In this document: one piece after another, positions 18,093 to 27,341 of the stretch | How positions within the stretch are numbered: position 1 is the stretch's first letter | How the letters are laid out: every line of letters begins with the position of its first letter | Notes under the pieces: model-generated | Databases searched by the model: none | Seen by the model: the letters and a program-made list of their open reading frames with translations, nothing else | Told to the model about the DNA's origin: nothing | Position numbers and translations under genes: made by a program | Assembly: GCA_002328585.1 (NCBI GenBank) | Contig: DCUV01000050.1 | Location: forward strand, 1 to 46,083 | Direction of reading: 5' to 3' | Source of the DNA: Spirochaetia bacterium UBA2205 | GTDB taxonomy: Bacteria > Spirochaetota > UBA4802 > UB4802 | DNA length: 46,083 nucleotides

Positions 18093-19034
18093 ATGACAAT
18101 ACATCAACGTGATGCTGCACAATTCAACGACAATGAGCTTGTGGCTAACAAAAGGGGCAAAAGAATCTTTGTTATATTTTCAACATTTGGTGAGCGTGAA
18201 GCCGGGCTTATTTATCAAAAAATTTCCCTTATTGATACACTGAAATGTGTTGATGCAATATTTTTATCACACCGGCGCGTTGATGAACATCAAGAAGAAA
18301 GCACCGAGCTGAAAGCAAAACAGGCTTCGGATAAAACCACTGTTATTGTGTGCAATACGGTACAGGTACCTGATATGGGTAATGAAAAGGGAAAGGGTGC
18401 TGATATGCGTCGGGCGCTATACCATATCATTACTCACTACAAACCTGTTTTGCAGGATACCATCATAGTATTTTTAGATGCAGATGTTATACCACAGTAT
18501 TTTGGCTTGCATTTTGTGTTAGGGTTGGCAGGAGCGGTGTTGCAGGGATTTGATTTTGCCAAGGCAAGTTTCTGGAGGGAGATGGGGAGGGTTAAAAAAT
18601 ATGTAGCACAACCGTTATTTTCGGCGATAGTTCATGAAGATTTGCTTGATTTGCGCACATTAGCCTACCCGTTAAGCGGTGAGGTTGCTGGTACGCTGGA
18701 ATTTTTTACAAAGGTTTGTTTCTGGCAGATGTATGGTGTTGAGACAGGAATCAATATCGATGCGGTGCTGGGAAAATATGCCATTGCAGATGTGAATTTA
18801 GGATTATATGATCATGAGCATCATGGCGATACTAATATTCAAAAAATGTCGTTTGGGATAATAAGGACATTTTTGCGGCAACTTATTGACTATGGCTATG
18901 TTGAGTTAAAAAAAGGTGCTGCTGTAAGCGATGTGTTTGAAGCACAGTACATTGACGAGCAGGGGAAAAGACAATCCATGAAGTTTGATTTACAAGAAAA
19001 AAAGTATGATCCGCTCATTAATATTATTCTTTAG
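18093..19034 (+). CDS. GpgS-like (GT81) glycosyltransferase
   Basis: The product has about 313 residues with a GT-A fold. GKGADMRRALYHII precedes the nucleotide-sugar site FLDADV (near residue 127). LSGEVAGTLEFFTKV and YGVETGINIDAVLGKY are followed by the metal-ligand region LYDHEHHGD. The order matches glucosyl-3-phosphoglycerate synthase-type GT81 enzymes, which transfer a sugar to 3-phosphoglycerate in compatible-solute synthesis. The donor and acceptor here are not proven. AGGTGA lies very close to the ATG; a GTG at 18087 is an alternative start. A GGCGATAGTT copy (the reverse complement of AACTATCGCC) lies inside the gene. No phosphatase partner is adjacent. Confidence 0.75.
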   Translation: MTIHQRDAAQFNDNELVANKRGKRIFVIFSTFGEREAGLIYQKISLIDTLKCVDAIFLSHRRVDEHQEESTELKAKQASDKTTVIVCNTVQVPDMGNEKGKGADMRRALYHIITHYKPVLQDTIIVFLDADVIPQYFGLHFVLGLAGAVLQGFDFAKASFWREMGRVKKYVAQPLFSAIVHEDLLDLRTLAYPLSGEVAGTLEFFTKVCFWQMYGVETGINIDAVLGKYAIADVNLGLYDHEHHGDTNIQKMSFGIIRTFLRQLIDYGYVELKKGAAVSDVFEAQYIDEQGKRQSMKFDLQEKKYDPLINIIL

Positions 19035-19550
19035 GTATGTCGTTGAGGGTGGTGATTTTTTAAAAAAAAGTCAGGATATTCATTGACCTTAAGGATGATT
19101 TGCCAGCAGATAATCGTGAACGGATTATTGGGGAAATCATAAGTACAATCTGGATTTGTGCGCAATATAGCGGTATCACACAACATTGTGAAACAGTTTG
19201 GAACAAACCTTGAATTTAAATATATAGTAGCAGGCAATAAAGAGCTGGACAACAGCACAATGTGGTCATTGTAAGTGATATGAAAAAAGCGGCTTGCTGG
19301 GATACTTCGGAGTGAAGGGTGTATGTATTGGCTAAGAGGCTTCCATATAGTTTTAATGGGAATAAAGACGTTGATTAAACAAATATTGAAAAGTCCTAAA
19401 CAAAGAAAATATACTTGACTTAATAGATTGTCAGGGATAAAAAATTCTACAGTTGAAGAATTTACACTACAGCGGGATAAAATCTTGACTTTTTGATAAT
19501 TTTTATATAATCGAGATATACTGGAAAATGATTAACATTCAAAAAGATAA
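19035..19550. other. Gene-poor boundary between core and integron
   Basis: This 516-base stretch shows several interrupted short frames but no gene I can support. The sequence has the composition of decayed coding DNA, with short peptides broken by stops in changing frames. It marks the point after which core signatures (the AACTATCGCC oligomer) disappear. Confidence 0.4.
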
Positions 19551-20051
19551 AAACGGATTTTTATAATATTAGGCAAAGAAGAAGTGGGATGCATACTTTC
19601 ATCAGTGGATACTATTAAACACAAGGCAATACTGATGCTTATGCATATTAATGGTTCTAAGGGGAGGAAGGATAGATGTACATTGCTATCCAACACAGCC
19701 TTATCGGTTTTGAGAGAATACTGGAGGAAATACAAGCCTGCAAAGTATATCTTTCAAGGAGCAAAAGCGGACAGGCATCTTTCGATTAGAACAGTACAAA
19801 AAGTTCTGGGGCATGCTTGTGAAAAGGCTGATATACAAAAAGATGTATCAGTCCATACCTTAAGACATAGTTTTGCCACTCATTTATTAGAGGGCGGAAC
19901 GGATTTAAAATACATACAGGAATTATTAGGACATGCTCACAGCAAAACAACTGAGATTTATACCCATGTAAGCAACAGGGATATAGGGAGGATAAAAAGC
20001 CCATTAGATAGTTTGTTTGAGACAGAGAATAGAGGAGGTATAAAACGTTGA
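19551..20051 (+). pseudogene. Decayed tyrosine recombinase at the head of the cassette array
   Basis: Only the C-terminal catalytic part remains. The frame opens after a stop just before 19551, and the first possible start is the GTG at 19584. Box II is complete: HTLRHSFATHLLEGG, QELLGHAHSKTTEIYTHV with the nucleophile Tyr, and the tail IKSPLDSL. The stretch KHKAILMLMHINGSKGRKDR jumps from the helix before box I straight to the K-G-R-K-D-R turn, so about 24 residues are deleted, including the catalytic Arg of box I. The N-terminal core-binding domain is also absent. No IntI-specific insertion is visible between the two boxes, so it looks XerC/D-like rather than canonical IntI. Its orientation is the same as the cassettes. 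Confidence 0.8.
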
Positions 20052-20084
20052 GAGGAAGGAAAATCGAGGAGATAGAAGGTTCAT

Positions 20085-20170
20085 CTAGAGGGATTTATAT
20101 ACGCAATACTGCAGATATAACACCAAAATGGAAGAATATGTGCAGTATTGCAGATATACCGGAGTTAGGC
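20085..20170 (+). other. attI-like site at the start of the array
   Basis: GTTAGGC at 20164-20170 is the junction at which the first cassette begins (TTAGGC...). Just upstream are a perfect 10-bp inverted repeat, GCAATACTGC at 20103-20112 and GCAGTATTGC at 20142-20151, and a direct repeat TGCAGATATA at 20110-20119 and 20149-20158. Direct repeats beside the junction are what recombinase-binding sites of attI look like. The position is 33 bases after the recombinase remnant's end. Confidence 0.55.
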
Positions 20171-20198
20171 GAAATTTTGGCGCGGAAAAGAGGTAACA

Positions 20199-21014
20199 AT
20201 GGACTGGAATACGTATGAAGAAGTAACAAAAAACATCTATGAAGTTCTTGGAAAGAAAGCTGGTGTGACTATTGTTGGTTGGGGAAATAATTTTAAAGTA
20301 AAGGGTCGCTCTGGGGTTGAACATCAGATTGATGTTCTCACTTCACATTCAGATGGCATTCATTCATATTTTACTGATATTGAATGCAAATATTGGGATC
20401 AAAAAATAAATAAAGATACTGTAATGAAGGTTAAATCCATTGTTGATGATTGCCTATTTTTTAATAAAGGAGTAGTTGTTTCTAAAGAAGGATTTACCGA
20501 AGATGCGATAGCTTATGCTAAATCAGTAAATGTTGGGCTTGTAATTTTGAGAGAGCCCACTAAAGATGATTGGGAAGGTCGTATAAAAACTATAGAATTA
20601 CAGATGCATATTTTTAAACCAGAAATAATAAAATATGAACAGGTTGTATCCGAAGTTTTTAAAGATTTGGATCAAAAACAAGTAAATACTGATGAATATG
20701 TATATAAATTTCAAGATGGAACAATAAAATCTATTAAAAACATTATTGATGATTTCCTAAAGAAATTATCAATGGGTAAGACTGAAATAGAAGTAACAGA
20801 TGATATAAAATTTCCAGAGGACACTTTTCTTCAAGACTCAGAAGGAAATAATATTGCGAGAGTAGAGAGTGTCAAGATAACAGGCAAACTTATATCTTCA
20901 ACGTATACTACTGAAATACATGGCGAAGATAGAGTGTGGTTGATGATGAAATCTATTTTTGAAAAAAAGACATATATTATTTCTAAAAACGGTGAAATTA
21001 AAGATGTATCTTAA
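20199..21014 (+). CDS. Cassette 1: Mrr/type IV restriction endonuclease-like protein
   Basis: This 271-residue protein starts with a restriction endonuclease-like domain: a helix, then HQIDVL (near residue 41) and IECKYW (near residue 61). These form the D...ExK core of PD-(D/E)XK nucleases of the Mrr type. GVVVSKEGFTEDAIAYAK (near 90) is a typical Mrr-family block. The C-terminal 120 residues are beta-rich and unassigned. The protein is probably a nuclease acting on foreign or modified DNA. AGAGG precedes the ATG. The gene begins 34 bases into the cassette. Confidence 0.72.
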   Translation: MDWNTYEEVTKNIYEVLGKKAGVTIVGWGNNFKVKGRSGVEHQIDVLTSHSDGIHSYFTDIECKYWDQKINKDTVMKVKSIVDDCLFFNKGVVVSKEGFTEDAIAYAKSVNVGLVILREPTKDDWEGRIKTIELQMHIFKPEIIKYEQVVSEVFKDLDQKQVNTDEYVYKFQDGTIKSIKNIIDDFLKKLSMGKTEIEVTDDIKFPEDTFLQDSEGNNIARVESVKITGKLISSTYTTEIHGEDRVWLMMKSIFEKKTYIISKNGEIKDVS

Positions 21015-21031
21015 TGATGCGCCAAAACTAC

Positions 21032-21183
21032 GCCTAACAGTGCGTACCCGGCTTCGGGGCCTGCGGCCCCTTCGCCCAAACCTGCTACTTGAACCGTTCT
21101 GGGTTTTTCGTCTGCTGAGTGCTTATTCTTTGATTGAGCTTTTCATCCTGTGCACGGCTTCGGGTACGCACGATTCGTTATCG
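21032..21183 (+). other. attC site 1
   Basis: R'' GCCTAAC is at 21032-21038 and R' GTTATCG at 21177-21183. Inner arms TGCGTACCCG and CGGGTACGCA pair perfectly. At 152 bases it is a long attC. Confidence 0.85.
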
Positions 21184-21236
21184 GAAATTGCGCCCTAAAA
21201 AACAGTCTAAAAAAGTTCTTAAAAGGAGGAAAAGTT

Positions 21237-22001
21237 ATGCCATTATTCAAAGTCGGTAGTTTTAACCAAATCGGTGTTTCATTTGCACAGACTGCAAAAG
21301 TAGTGAAGGTAGAGCATAAGAATACTGTTAGGTTTTCCCGAACTCTTTCCCTTGATGCTTTGCCAGAATTATCATTCAATATTGAACCTCCTGCTATGGA
21401 TTTGGCTAAATCTCCAAACAAATGTGGTCTTTATCTCAAAAGTCTTTCCCTCTATGAAAGTTTTGAGGGCTTTATAGCGAACCTTTTCAATCCAAACAAT
21501 GAAATTTACTTTACCTCTATCGCGTGGGATTACTCTGGAAACCCACCTCTTCTGTATCCTCCCAAAGGAGCTAAAGGTTCTGACTTTCTCATTCCTGTAA
21601 AAGCTGGGAAGAATCGCCAATTCATTGGTGATGGCATTAACATTTGGCCTGCACGAATTGTTGTCGGGGCTCTCAATATTGTTGTTATAGTATATGAATG
21701 TGATAATGATGTTAGAAAGTTGGGGGAAACACTTGTTGACATTCATGACAAAGTTGGGAACAGCAAACTTGTAAGCTTAATAACTGCAATCTCAGTCAAT
21801 CCTTCATTGGCAACAGGGGTTGCAATTGGATCGGCAGCAAACGAACTCTTAGGTGTTATTGGAAATATTATGAAAAGGAATAGTGATGATTATGTCGATT
21901 TGTTTGAGGGTTCTTACGGAACTGACAAACCTCAAACGGCGAGAGTAGAAAAATATGATCACGAGTCTGATGGTATTGAATTGGAGTTTACGGTATCCTG
22001 A
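21237..22001 (+). CDS. Cassette 2: protein of unknown function
   Basis: I choose the ATG at 21237 because AAAAGGAGGAAAAGTT precedes it. An earlier in-frame start at 21150 would lie inside attC1. The 254-residue product has a beta-rich N-terminal half (with IYFTSIAWDYSGNPPLLYPP) and a central FLIPVKAGKNRQFIGDGINI. A Gly/Ala-rich hydrophobic segment (about 195-220, SLATGVAIGSAANELLGVIG) could be a membrane or hairpin insertion. No family is recognised. A cell-killing or membrane-acting effector is one possibility, only from that hydrophobic segment. Confidence 0.65.
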   Translation: MPLFKVGSFNQIGVSFAQTAKVVKVEHKNTVRFSRTLSLDALPELSFNIEPPAMDLAKSPNKCGLYLKSLSLYESFEGFIANLFNPNNEIYFTSIAWDYSGNPPLLYPPKGAKGSDFLIPVKAGKNRQFIGDGINIWPARIVVGALNIVVIVYECDNDVRKLGETLVDIHDKVGNSKLVSLITAISVNPSLATGVAIGSAANELLGVIGNIMKRNSDDYVDLFEGSYGTDKPQTARVEKYDHESDGIELEFTVS

Positions 22002-22029
22002 ATAACTTTTAAGAAATGGGCGCAACTTC

Positions 22030-22096
22030 CGATAACACGGCACAAACGGCTAAAAGCCCAAACCTTAAGGCTTCGTTTGTGCTGGAAACGTTATAT
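22030..22096 (+). other. attC site 2
   Basis: R'' CGATAAC is at 22030-22036 and R' GTTATAT at 22090-22096. Inner arms GCACAAACG and CGTTTGTGC pair. At 67 bases it is close to classic attC size. The bases before R'' complement the cassette start at 21178-21195. Confidence 0.88.
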
Positions 22097-22163
22097 GCAA
22101 TAAGTGCGAAAACTTTGGCTCGGCCGTCCTGGCCTCGCAATTAATAAGATATAAGTGTCAATA

Positions 22164-23888
22164 ATGGAAAAAGAAATAATTTCAAAAATCAATGAACTAG
22201 TAAAAAAATCTGAAAAAGAAGAGTATGATACTATTGTAAATAGTTTTAAAACCATTAATGATGAGTGTGAATATTCGGATGAATTAAAGATAATTGGTTT
22301 AGCGTTATCACTTTATCTCAATAATGATGATATAAATCATCCATTTGCTGCATATAATTTTTCTCTTGATGATTTTCCAGATGAAGGCATCCATTTTATT
22401 GAAGAAGTTTTTGAAAATATTGAATCTGATGAAGTGAAAGCAAGACTTGCTGATATTTTATGGTTAAAAAAGCGAAAAATTGAATATGCTGAAATAGCAA
22501 TTTATTCGTATATATCTCAAGCCAAAAAATTAGAAGATTTCAATAATTGGGTGTCTACATATATTCGCATTGAGCGAGCTTTGATACTATCATCCTTTTT
22601 TAAAAGAAAAGATGATACATTATTTAATTTTGTGATTGCTCACATTGAAGATGTTTTAAAGCGAGCCAATGGGAGTGATCCACTTTTTTTGTCAGCTAAT
22701 CTCATGAGGTTATTAATCAGATTTAAACAAGGGGATTTCAATAAATACTATGAAGATTCGAAAAAAATTGCTGAGGCATCACTAAATTCAGGAAATTACG
22801 ATAAGGCAAAAGAACATTATTTAATATGCATTGATTTTGCCAATTTATTGGGAGATAAATTATTAATTCAGAAATCAACTATAAACCAAGCGGAGTGTTA
22901 TGCAACTAGTGCTATTTCAATAGCAACTATCGATTCCATTTTAGCCGCTCATTGGATGCAACAAGCTGTAGAAACTTACAAACAGGTAAAAGGGGGGAAA
23001 GAAAGAAAAGATGAATTATATACATTATTGATTGAATATCAAAAAAATTCAGTTAATCAAATGAAAGAAATATTAGTCCCCTTTGATGTCTCCGAACAAA
23101 TAAACCATACAATAGATGTATTAGAAGGAAAAAATTTAATAGAAAGCTTAATAGCTTTGACATATAAGATTATCAAGCCTCCATCGTATGAAAGGCTGGA
23201 AAAAAATGCAAAAAATTACATGAGTAAATTTGTATTTACGCATCTCATGGGTTCAACATATCTAGATAAAGAAGGCAAAGTTATTGCTAAGACTCCAGCA
23301 AATTCAAATGATGATGAAAATGAAAAAATTTTATGGTCAGAAATAGTCAGACTTTCAAGCATTGAACATCTAATCATGAGAGAAGGAGCTATCAAGCCAG
23401 GTAGAGAATATATTTTAACTAATGTATATATTACGGAGTATGATTTTTTGAAAGTTTGTTTAAACAATCCTTTTATACAAAAAGGACAGGAATTACTGTT
23501 TGCCAAAGGTCTTTATGCAGGATTTATTGGTGATTTTATTGTATCAACACAATTATTAGTACCTTTATTAGAAAATTCTTTACGATATGTTTTATCAAAC
23601 TATGGCGTTAATGTTTCATCAATAAATAATTATGGAGTTCAAGAAGAAATGAGACTTCCTTCAATACTTGAACATGAAAAATCAAAAGAAATATTTGGTA
23701 AAGATTTATTGAATGATTTAAAAATACTACTAATCGAAAGAAGATATGGAAATTTAAGAAATGTTGTTGCTCATGGACTAACAACAACTGAGACTTATTT
23801 CCAATACTATATTGAATATTTTTGGTGGCTAATTTTAAGGCTATGTTTATTTTCTATATTTGATAAAACTGAAGTTTTGGAAAGCTAA
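22164..23888 (+). CDS. Cassette 3: DUF4209-family protein with HEPN-like motif
   Basis: The ATG at 22164 is the likely start; a GTG nine bases upstream is an alternative. The 574-residue product is helical throughout, with TPR-like helices in the first half. The C-terminal part matches DUF4209: FGKDLLNDLKILLIERRYGN, then LRNVVAHGL (near residue 533) and WWLILRLC. R-N-V-V-A-H fits the RxxxxH motif of HEPN RNases, so the protein may cleave RNA in response to infection. The family is common in defence islands. A defence role here is inference. Confidence 0.72.
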   Translation: MEKEIISKINELVKKSEKEEYDTIVNSFKTINDECEYSDELKIIGLALSLYLNNDDINHPFAAYNFSLDDFPDEGIHFIEEVFENIESDEVKARLADILWLKKRKIEYAEIAIYSYISQAKKLEDFNNWVSTYIRIERALILSSFFKRKDDTLFNFVIAHIEDVLKRANGSDPLFLSANLMRLLIRFKQGDFNKYYEDSKKIAEASLNSGNYDKAKEHYLICIDFANLLGDKLLIQKSTINQAECYATSAISIATIDSILAAHWMQQAVETYKQVKGGKERKDELYTLLIEYQKNSVNQMKEILVPFDVSEQINHTIDVLEGKNLIESLIALTYKIIKPPSYERLEKNAKNYMSKFVFTHLMGSTYLDKEGKVIAKTPANSNDDENEKILWSEIVRLSSIEHLIMREGAIKPGREYILTNVYITEYDFLKVCLNNPFIQKGQELLFAKGLYAGFIGDFIVSTQLLVPLLENSLRYVLSNYGVNVSSINNYGVQEEMRLPSILEHEKSKEIFGKDLLNDLKILLIERRYGNLRNVVAHGLTTTETYFQYYIEYFWWLILRLCLFSIFDKTEVLES

Positions 23889-23950
23889 ATGCCCAAGCTC
23901 AACATCCATGTTTCGCTTGTAAATAAACTTATAGCGTTTGCGCTTACTAC

Positions 23951-24105
23951 ATATAACAACGTATACCCGCTTCGCGCCCTTCGGTCGATAGGGCTCTGAC
24001 ACAATGTTCCTGGTTCACGGCCAAAAACTACTTGCTTAAATTTACTCAATGCTCCAATATAGTTTTTCGGCGAAATAACATCGTCGGGTATACTAAACGT
24101 TAAGC
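23951..24105 (+). other. attC site 3
   Basis: R'' ATATAAC is at 23951-23957 and R' GTTAAGC at 24099-24105. Inner arms GTATACCCG and CGGGTATAC pair perfectly. The site is 155 bases long. Confidence 0.85.
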
Positions 24106-24140
24106 GCAATGGCTTATGGACTATTTTAGCGGGAACTATA

Positions 24141-25526
24141 ATGAAACTTCTATATGATTACAAAACTAAAAGAAGTCTTGCTGTAATTATAAAAACATTG
24201 CCTAAAAATGTGAATAAAATATATGCAGCCATTGCATTTTCACAAAGTGACTTGTTGATTAAAAAATGTATTTCTGATAATATTCAACTTGAATGGTGGG
24301 GTTTATTCAATTCAGGTTTCTCTACTTCCCTTGAATTAATTAAAACAGCAATTAATTCTGATTATATCAAATTCTATCCATTTGCTGAACTTTTTCATCC
24401 TAAGGTAATTTATTTTGAAAATCATGGATTATATATTGGTTCAGCAAACATGACTAACAATGCCCTTTATTATAATGTTGAAGCTGGTATTTTTATCAGT
24501 GAAAACGACTTAGATATTGAAATGAAGAAAGAGACGAATGATTTTTTTGATTTTCTAAGAAATTCCAGCATGCCAGTTACCAATGATGATTTAGAGAATA
24601 TTGAAAATTTCATAATCGCAACATCAATTGAAATTGAAAAAATAGAAAAATTAAATTCTAACATTGAAGATAATTTTGAAGAATTTTTCAGACATTTATT
24701 TTTATTAAAACCAGGTTCAACTGATTTTGGCAAGGAATCAAATAGTAAGAAGAGCAAAAGAAAATTACATTTTCTTCAAGAATGGCGAGAAACACAAAAT
24801 TATTTACATTTAGTAAACAATATTATGAATGAAAAATGCCGTCAACCGAACTGGGTTAGCAATGAAGCACATCCAACAATAATTACAGACCAATTATTAC
24901 ATGCATATTATTATACATATATATTAAATGGCAGTGAAGAAGGAAGAAGTATTGAGAAAGTAAATGAAAGCTATGAAAGAAATAAAGTAAATCCAACAAA
25001 AGCAATAATTGAAGCAATTGAATGGTGGAAAACATTAAAAGAAGCTCCTACATCTGAGGATATACATATTAATGAGTGGGGTCCATTAAATAAATCTATT
25101 TTATCTAAATTGGTTGATTCTGATTTAACTTTTGAGGACTTTTTCTTAGTTATGAAACAAAATCATGCTGTAAGAAATCATGCAAGACAGATAAATAATA
25201 AATTTTTCAATTTGCCACCTGATTTTAAAACTGATATCGAAGAACGAATTAAAATATTTTCAGAATGGTTATTCTCACAAAAAACCGAGCATAGTTTAAG
25301 TATTCATGATGTTATGAGATATATTCTTTTTGACGAGAGCACACAACTGGAAGAAAGGATATATGAAGCAATTTACAGTGAAAAATATCATTTAGAGCAT
25401 TTTGGTAAAAGTATAATTGGGGAACTTATTGGCTGGGGAAGACCAGATATTACACATTTAAGAAACAACCGTGTGAATAAAGCACTAAGGTGCCTTGGCT
25501 ATGATGTAAGGTTATTTTCAGCATAA
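24141..25526 (+). CDS. Cassette 4: PLD-like nuclease domain protein
   Basis: This 461-residue protein has an N-terminal phospholipase D-like domain. FHPKVIYF (near residue 84) and GLYIGSANMTNNAL (near 96-109) form one HxK...GSxN catalytic half-site; a second half-site is not visible, so it may act as a dimer. The remaining 300 residues are helical, with IEWWKTLKEAPT and a C-terminal ITHLRNNRVNKALRCLGYDV. Single-HKD PLD proteins are often nucleases in restriction or Abi systems. The ATG is 41 bases after the cassette junction. Confidence 0.7.
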   Translation: MKLLYDYKTKRSLAVIIKTLPKNVNKIYAAIAFSQSDLLIKKCISDNIQLEWWGLFNSGFSTSLELIKTAINSDYIKFYPFAELFHPKVIYFENHGLYIGSANMTNNALYYNVEAGIFISENDLDIEMKKETNDFFDFLRNSSMPVTNDDLENIENFIIATSIEIEKIEKLNSNIEDNFEEFFRHLFLLKPGSTDFGKESNSKKSKRKLHFLQEWRETQNYLHLVNNIMNEKCRQPNWVSNEAHPTIITDQLLHAYYYTYILNGSEEGRSIEKVNESYERNKVNPTKAIIEAIEWWKTLKEAPTSEDIHINEWGPLNKSILSKLVDSDLTFEDFFLVMKQNHAVRNHARQINNKFFNLPPDFKTDIEERIKIFSEWLFSQKTEHSLSIHDVMRYILFDESTQLEERIYEAIYSEKYHLEHFGKSIIGELIGWGRPDITHLRNNRVNKALRCLGYDVRLFSA

Positions 25527-25534
25527 GCCACTGC

Positions 25535-25657
25535 ATACAACAAAGCTTATGCGCTTCACTCCCTGGCGGTAGTTCGGGCTTGCTTCGACAAGCTAAGCAC
25601 AAGTCGCCAAATCGCGACGAAAAGGCTGCGCGACATCGCATAAGCAAAACGTTGTGT
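25535..25657 (+). other. attC site 4
   Basis: R'' ATACAAC is at 25535-25541 and R' GTTGTGT at 25651-25657. Inner arms GCTTATGCG and CGCATAAGC pair perfectly. The sequence AACAAAGCTTATGCG after R'' is the uninterrupted version of the place where an IS sits in attC 8. Confidence 0.87.
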
Positions 25658-25701
25658 GAAATTTCGGCTGTAAAAGGTATATTAACTTGTGAGGAAATAG
25701 T

Positions 25702-26502
25702 ATGAAGCGAATTGAACCATTCAGTCTTTCGGCCTTAGAAAAAATCGCAAAAATCATAGGTGAAAGATATAAAGGTTCTGAAATTACAGAATTTTTCAGA
25801 AAGGTTGGTTTTCCTAATATTCGGCATGATGGATCTACCAAATGGAGATTTGTCTATGCTGCTTTGGAAGAATTACAAAAACAACCTTACGGTCCCTATA
25901 ATGTTGCCAAAGTAATTGAAAAACTCTGTGATCCTCAGGAATACTTTAGACACGCTGAAAATCATAAAAGCATTATTGAGTATGTGAATGAGATACTTTC
26001 ATTTTATGATTTGGAGGTGAATTCCACAACAGGGAAAATTATAGTTAAGTCCTCTATCTCACCCACTTTGCGTTCACAACGCTCCCAAGCTGAAGTAATG
26101 TTCGACGCTAGAAACTTTCACTCAGAGGTTCGGAAGAATGCCAGACTTTTATTTATAGAAGGGGAACACTTCCACGCAGTTTTCGAATGTTGTAAAGCCT
26201 TCGATAAATATGTCCAAGAAAAATCAAGAAGCAATAAACATGGAGCTGAGTTAATGGGAGCTGCTTTATCTTTGAAAGGCTCCCTGAAAATAAATACTCA
26301 ACGCACTGAGACAGAACGAAATGAGCAAGAAGGTGTAATGCATCTTTGTATTGGATTAATGCGAGCTATTAGAAATCCAGAAGCCCACGAGCCAGAATTA
26401 GATTGGCCTATTACTCAAGAGGATGCTCTTAACATTCTTTCATTAATTAGTTTACTGTGGCAAAAAATTGACACAGCAGTGTATTTTGAGAGGGGGACAT
26501 GA
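25702..26502 (+). CDS. Cassette 5: TIGR02391 (Ymh-like) family protein
   Basis: The C-terminal half of this 266-residue protein matches TIGR02391: FDARNFHSEVRKNARLLFIE, a helix with GEHFHAVFECCKAFDKYV, then GAELMGAALSL and AIRNPEAHEPE (near residue 224). R-N-P-E-A-H is the HEPN-type RxxxxH arrangement. The N-terminal 90 residues look like a helical recognition domain (TEFFRKVGFPNIRHDGSTKW). Such proteins occur with abortive-infection genes. RNase activity is inference from the motif. GAGGAAATAGT precedes the ATG. Confidence 0.75.
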   Translation: MKRIEPFSLSALEKIAKIIGERYKGSEITEFFRKVGFPNIRHDGSTKWRFVYAALEELQKQPYGPYNVAKVIEKLCDPQEYFRHAENHKSIIEYVNEILSFYDLEVNSTTGKIIVKSSISPTLRSQRSQAEVMFDARNFHSEVRKNARLLFIEGEHFHAVFECCKAFDKYVQEKSRSNKHGAELMGAALSLKGSLKINTQRTETERNEQEGVMHLCIGLMRAIRNPEAHEPELDWPITQEDALNILSLISLLWQKIDTAVYFERGT

Positions 26503-26518
26503 TCACAGCCGAAACAGC

Positions 26519-26606
26519 AGATAACAGAGCGTATCTGTCTCCGCCACTTCGTGACGTCGCCCAAATTCCCCTTCGGGGAACTTCGGATACGCTCGGAACG
26601 TTATAT
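26519..26606 (+). other. attC site 5
   Basis: R'' AGATAAC is at 26519-26525 and R' GTTATAT at 26600-26606. Inner arms GAGCGTATC and GATACGCTC pair perfectly. The flank CACAGCCGAAA before R'' complements the cassette 5 start. Confidence 0.85.
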
Positions 26607-26683
26607 GCAATAAGCGCGAAAACTTTACATATTACAGCAATCATTTGCAACATATACATATACTATTTTTATCTCAGGTATTT

Positions 26684-27208
26684 ATGATTTCCGAGCGTAA
26701 TTATTCTCGAATTGATGAAAGCGATTTACGCGTGTTATTAAATAACAGTAAAACTGTATTACATAAATACTTTTACTCATCAAAAGGCAATAAGTGGCTT
26801 GATTTGTATGATATTAATAATCCAATTTGTGTAGCCCTTTGCCAGGGTGCCGCAATGCATTATTTTGATAAAACAAACGGCATTAAAGATTTTGATATTT
26901 GGTTTTTTTACCAATACAATCACAAACATCTTCCATACAGAGGTGTTTTTTTAAACTGGGATTATCAAAATAGTAAATTTGGTCGGCATCCTGATTTTGA
27001 TAAATACAACGGTCGAAAAGTCGATATTTTAATTAGATCAATAAAATATTTTGTTAATGACAATCCTATTGAAACGATCTATAAATATTTTGAAAATGAA
27101 AGAACAAAAACATCAATAATGCTTTCAAAAAAAGCTGTTGTATTACTTGAACCTGATCGTTATTTTGGAAAAGTTATTTGGTACAAAAAGCCAATTATAA
27201 CAAGTTAA
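26684..27208 (+). CDS. Cassette 6: nucleotidyltransferase-like protein
   Basis: This 174-residue protein starts after CTCAGGTATTT. CVALCQGAAMHYFD, 7 residues, then KDFDIWFFY form a G-A...DxD pattern like minimal nucleotidyltransferases, with GRKVDILIRSI as the third acidic position. The C-terminus ends VVLLEPDRYFGKVIWY. It may modify a nucleotide, RNA or protein. No HEPN partner is in the same cassette. The family name is uncertain. Confidence 0.6.
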   Translation: MISERNYSRIDESDLRVLLNNSKTVLHKYFYSSKGNKWLDLYDINNPICVALCQGAAMHYFDKTNGIKDFDIWFFYQYNHKHLPYRGVFLNWDYQNSKFGRHPDFDKYNGRKVDILIRSIKYFVNDNPIETIYKYFENERTKTSIMLSKKAVVLLEPDRYFGKVIWYKKPIITS

Positions 27209-27220
27209 TGCACTTACTTC

Positions 27221-27318
27221 ATATAACACGGCGTCATGCGCTTCGTCGCTGCGCTCCTCAGCCTTCGGCACATTGCGCCAAGCGGACGGCGCAACGTCGG
27301 GTAAGCAAAACGTTGTGC
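27221..27318 (+). other. attC site 6
   Basis: R'' ATATAAC is at 27221-27227 and R' GTTGTGC at 27312-27318. The preceding GCACTTACTTC partly complements the cassette 6 start. Inner arms are less regular than in the other sites. Confidence 0.75.
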
Positions 27319-27341
27319 GAAATCATGGGCGAGATAATAAC

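Noticed and set aside
19031..19258. Minus-strand 75-residue frame after the GT81 gene
   Set aside because: No ribosome binding site and no recognisable motif; the region looks like decayed DNA.
19551..20051. Functional integron integrase
   Set aside because: The box I Arg segment and N-terminal domain are missing, and the IntI-specific insertion is not visible.
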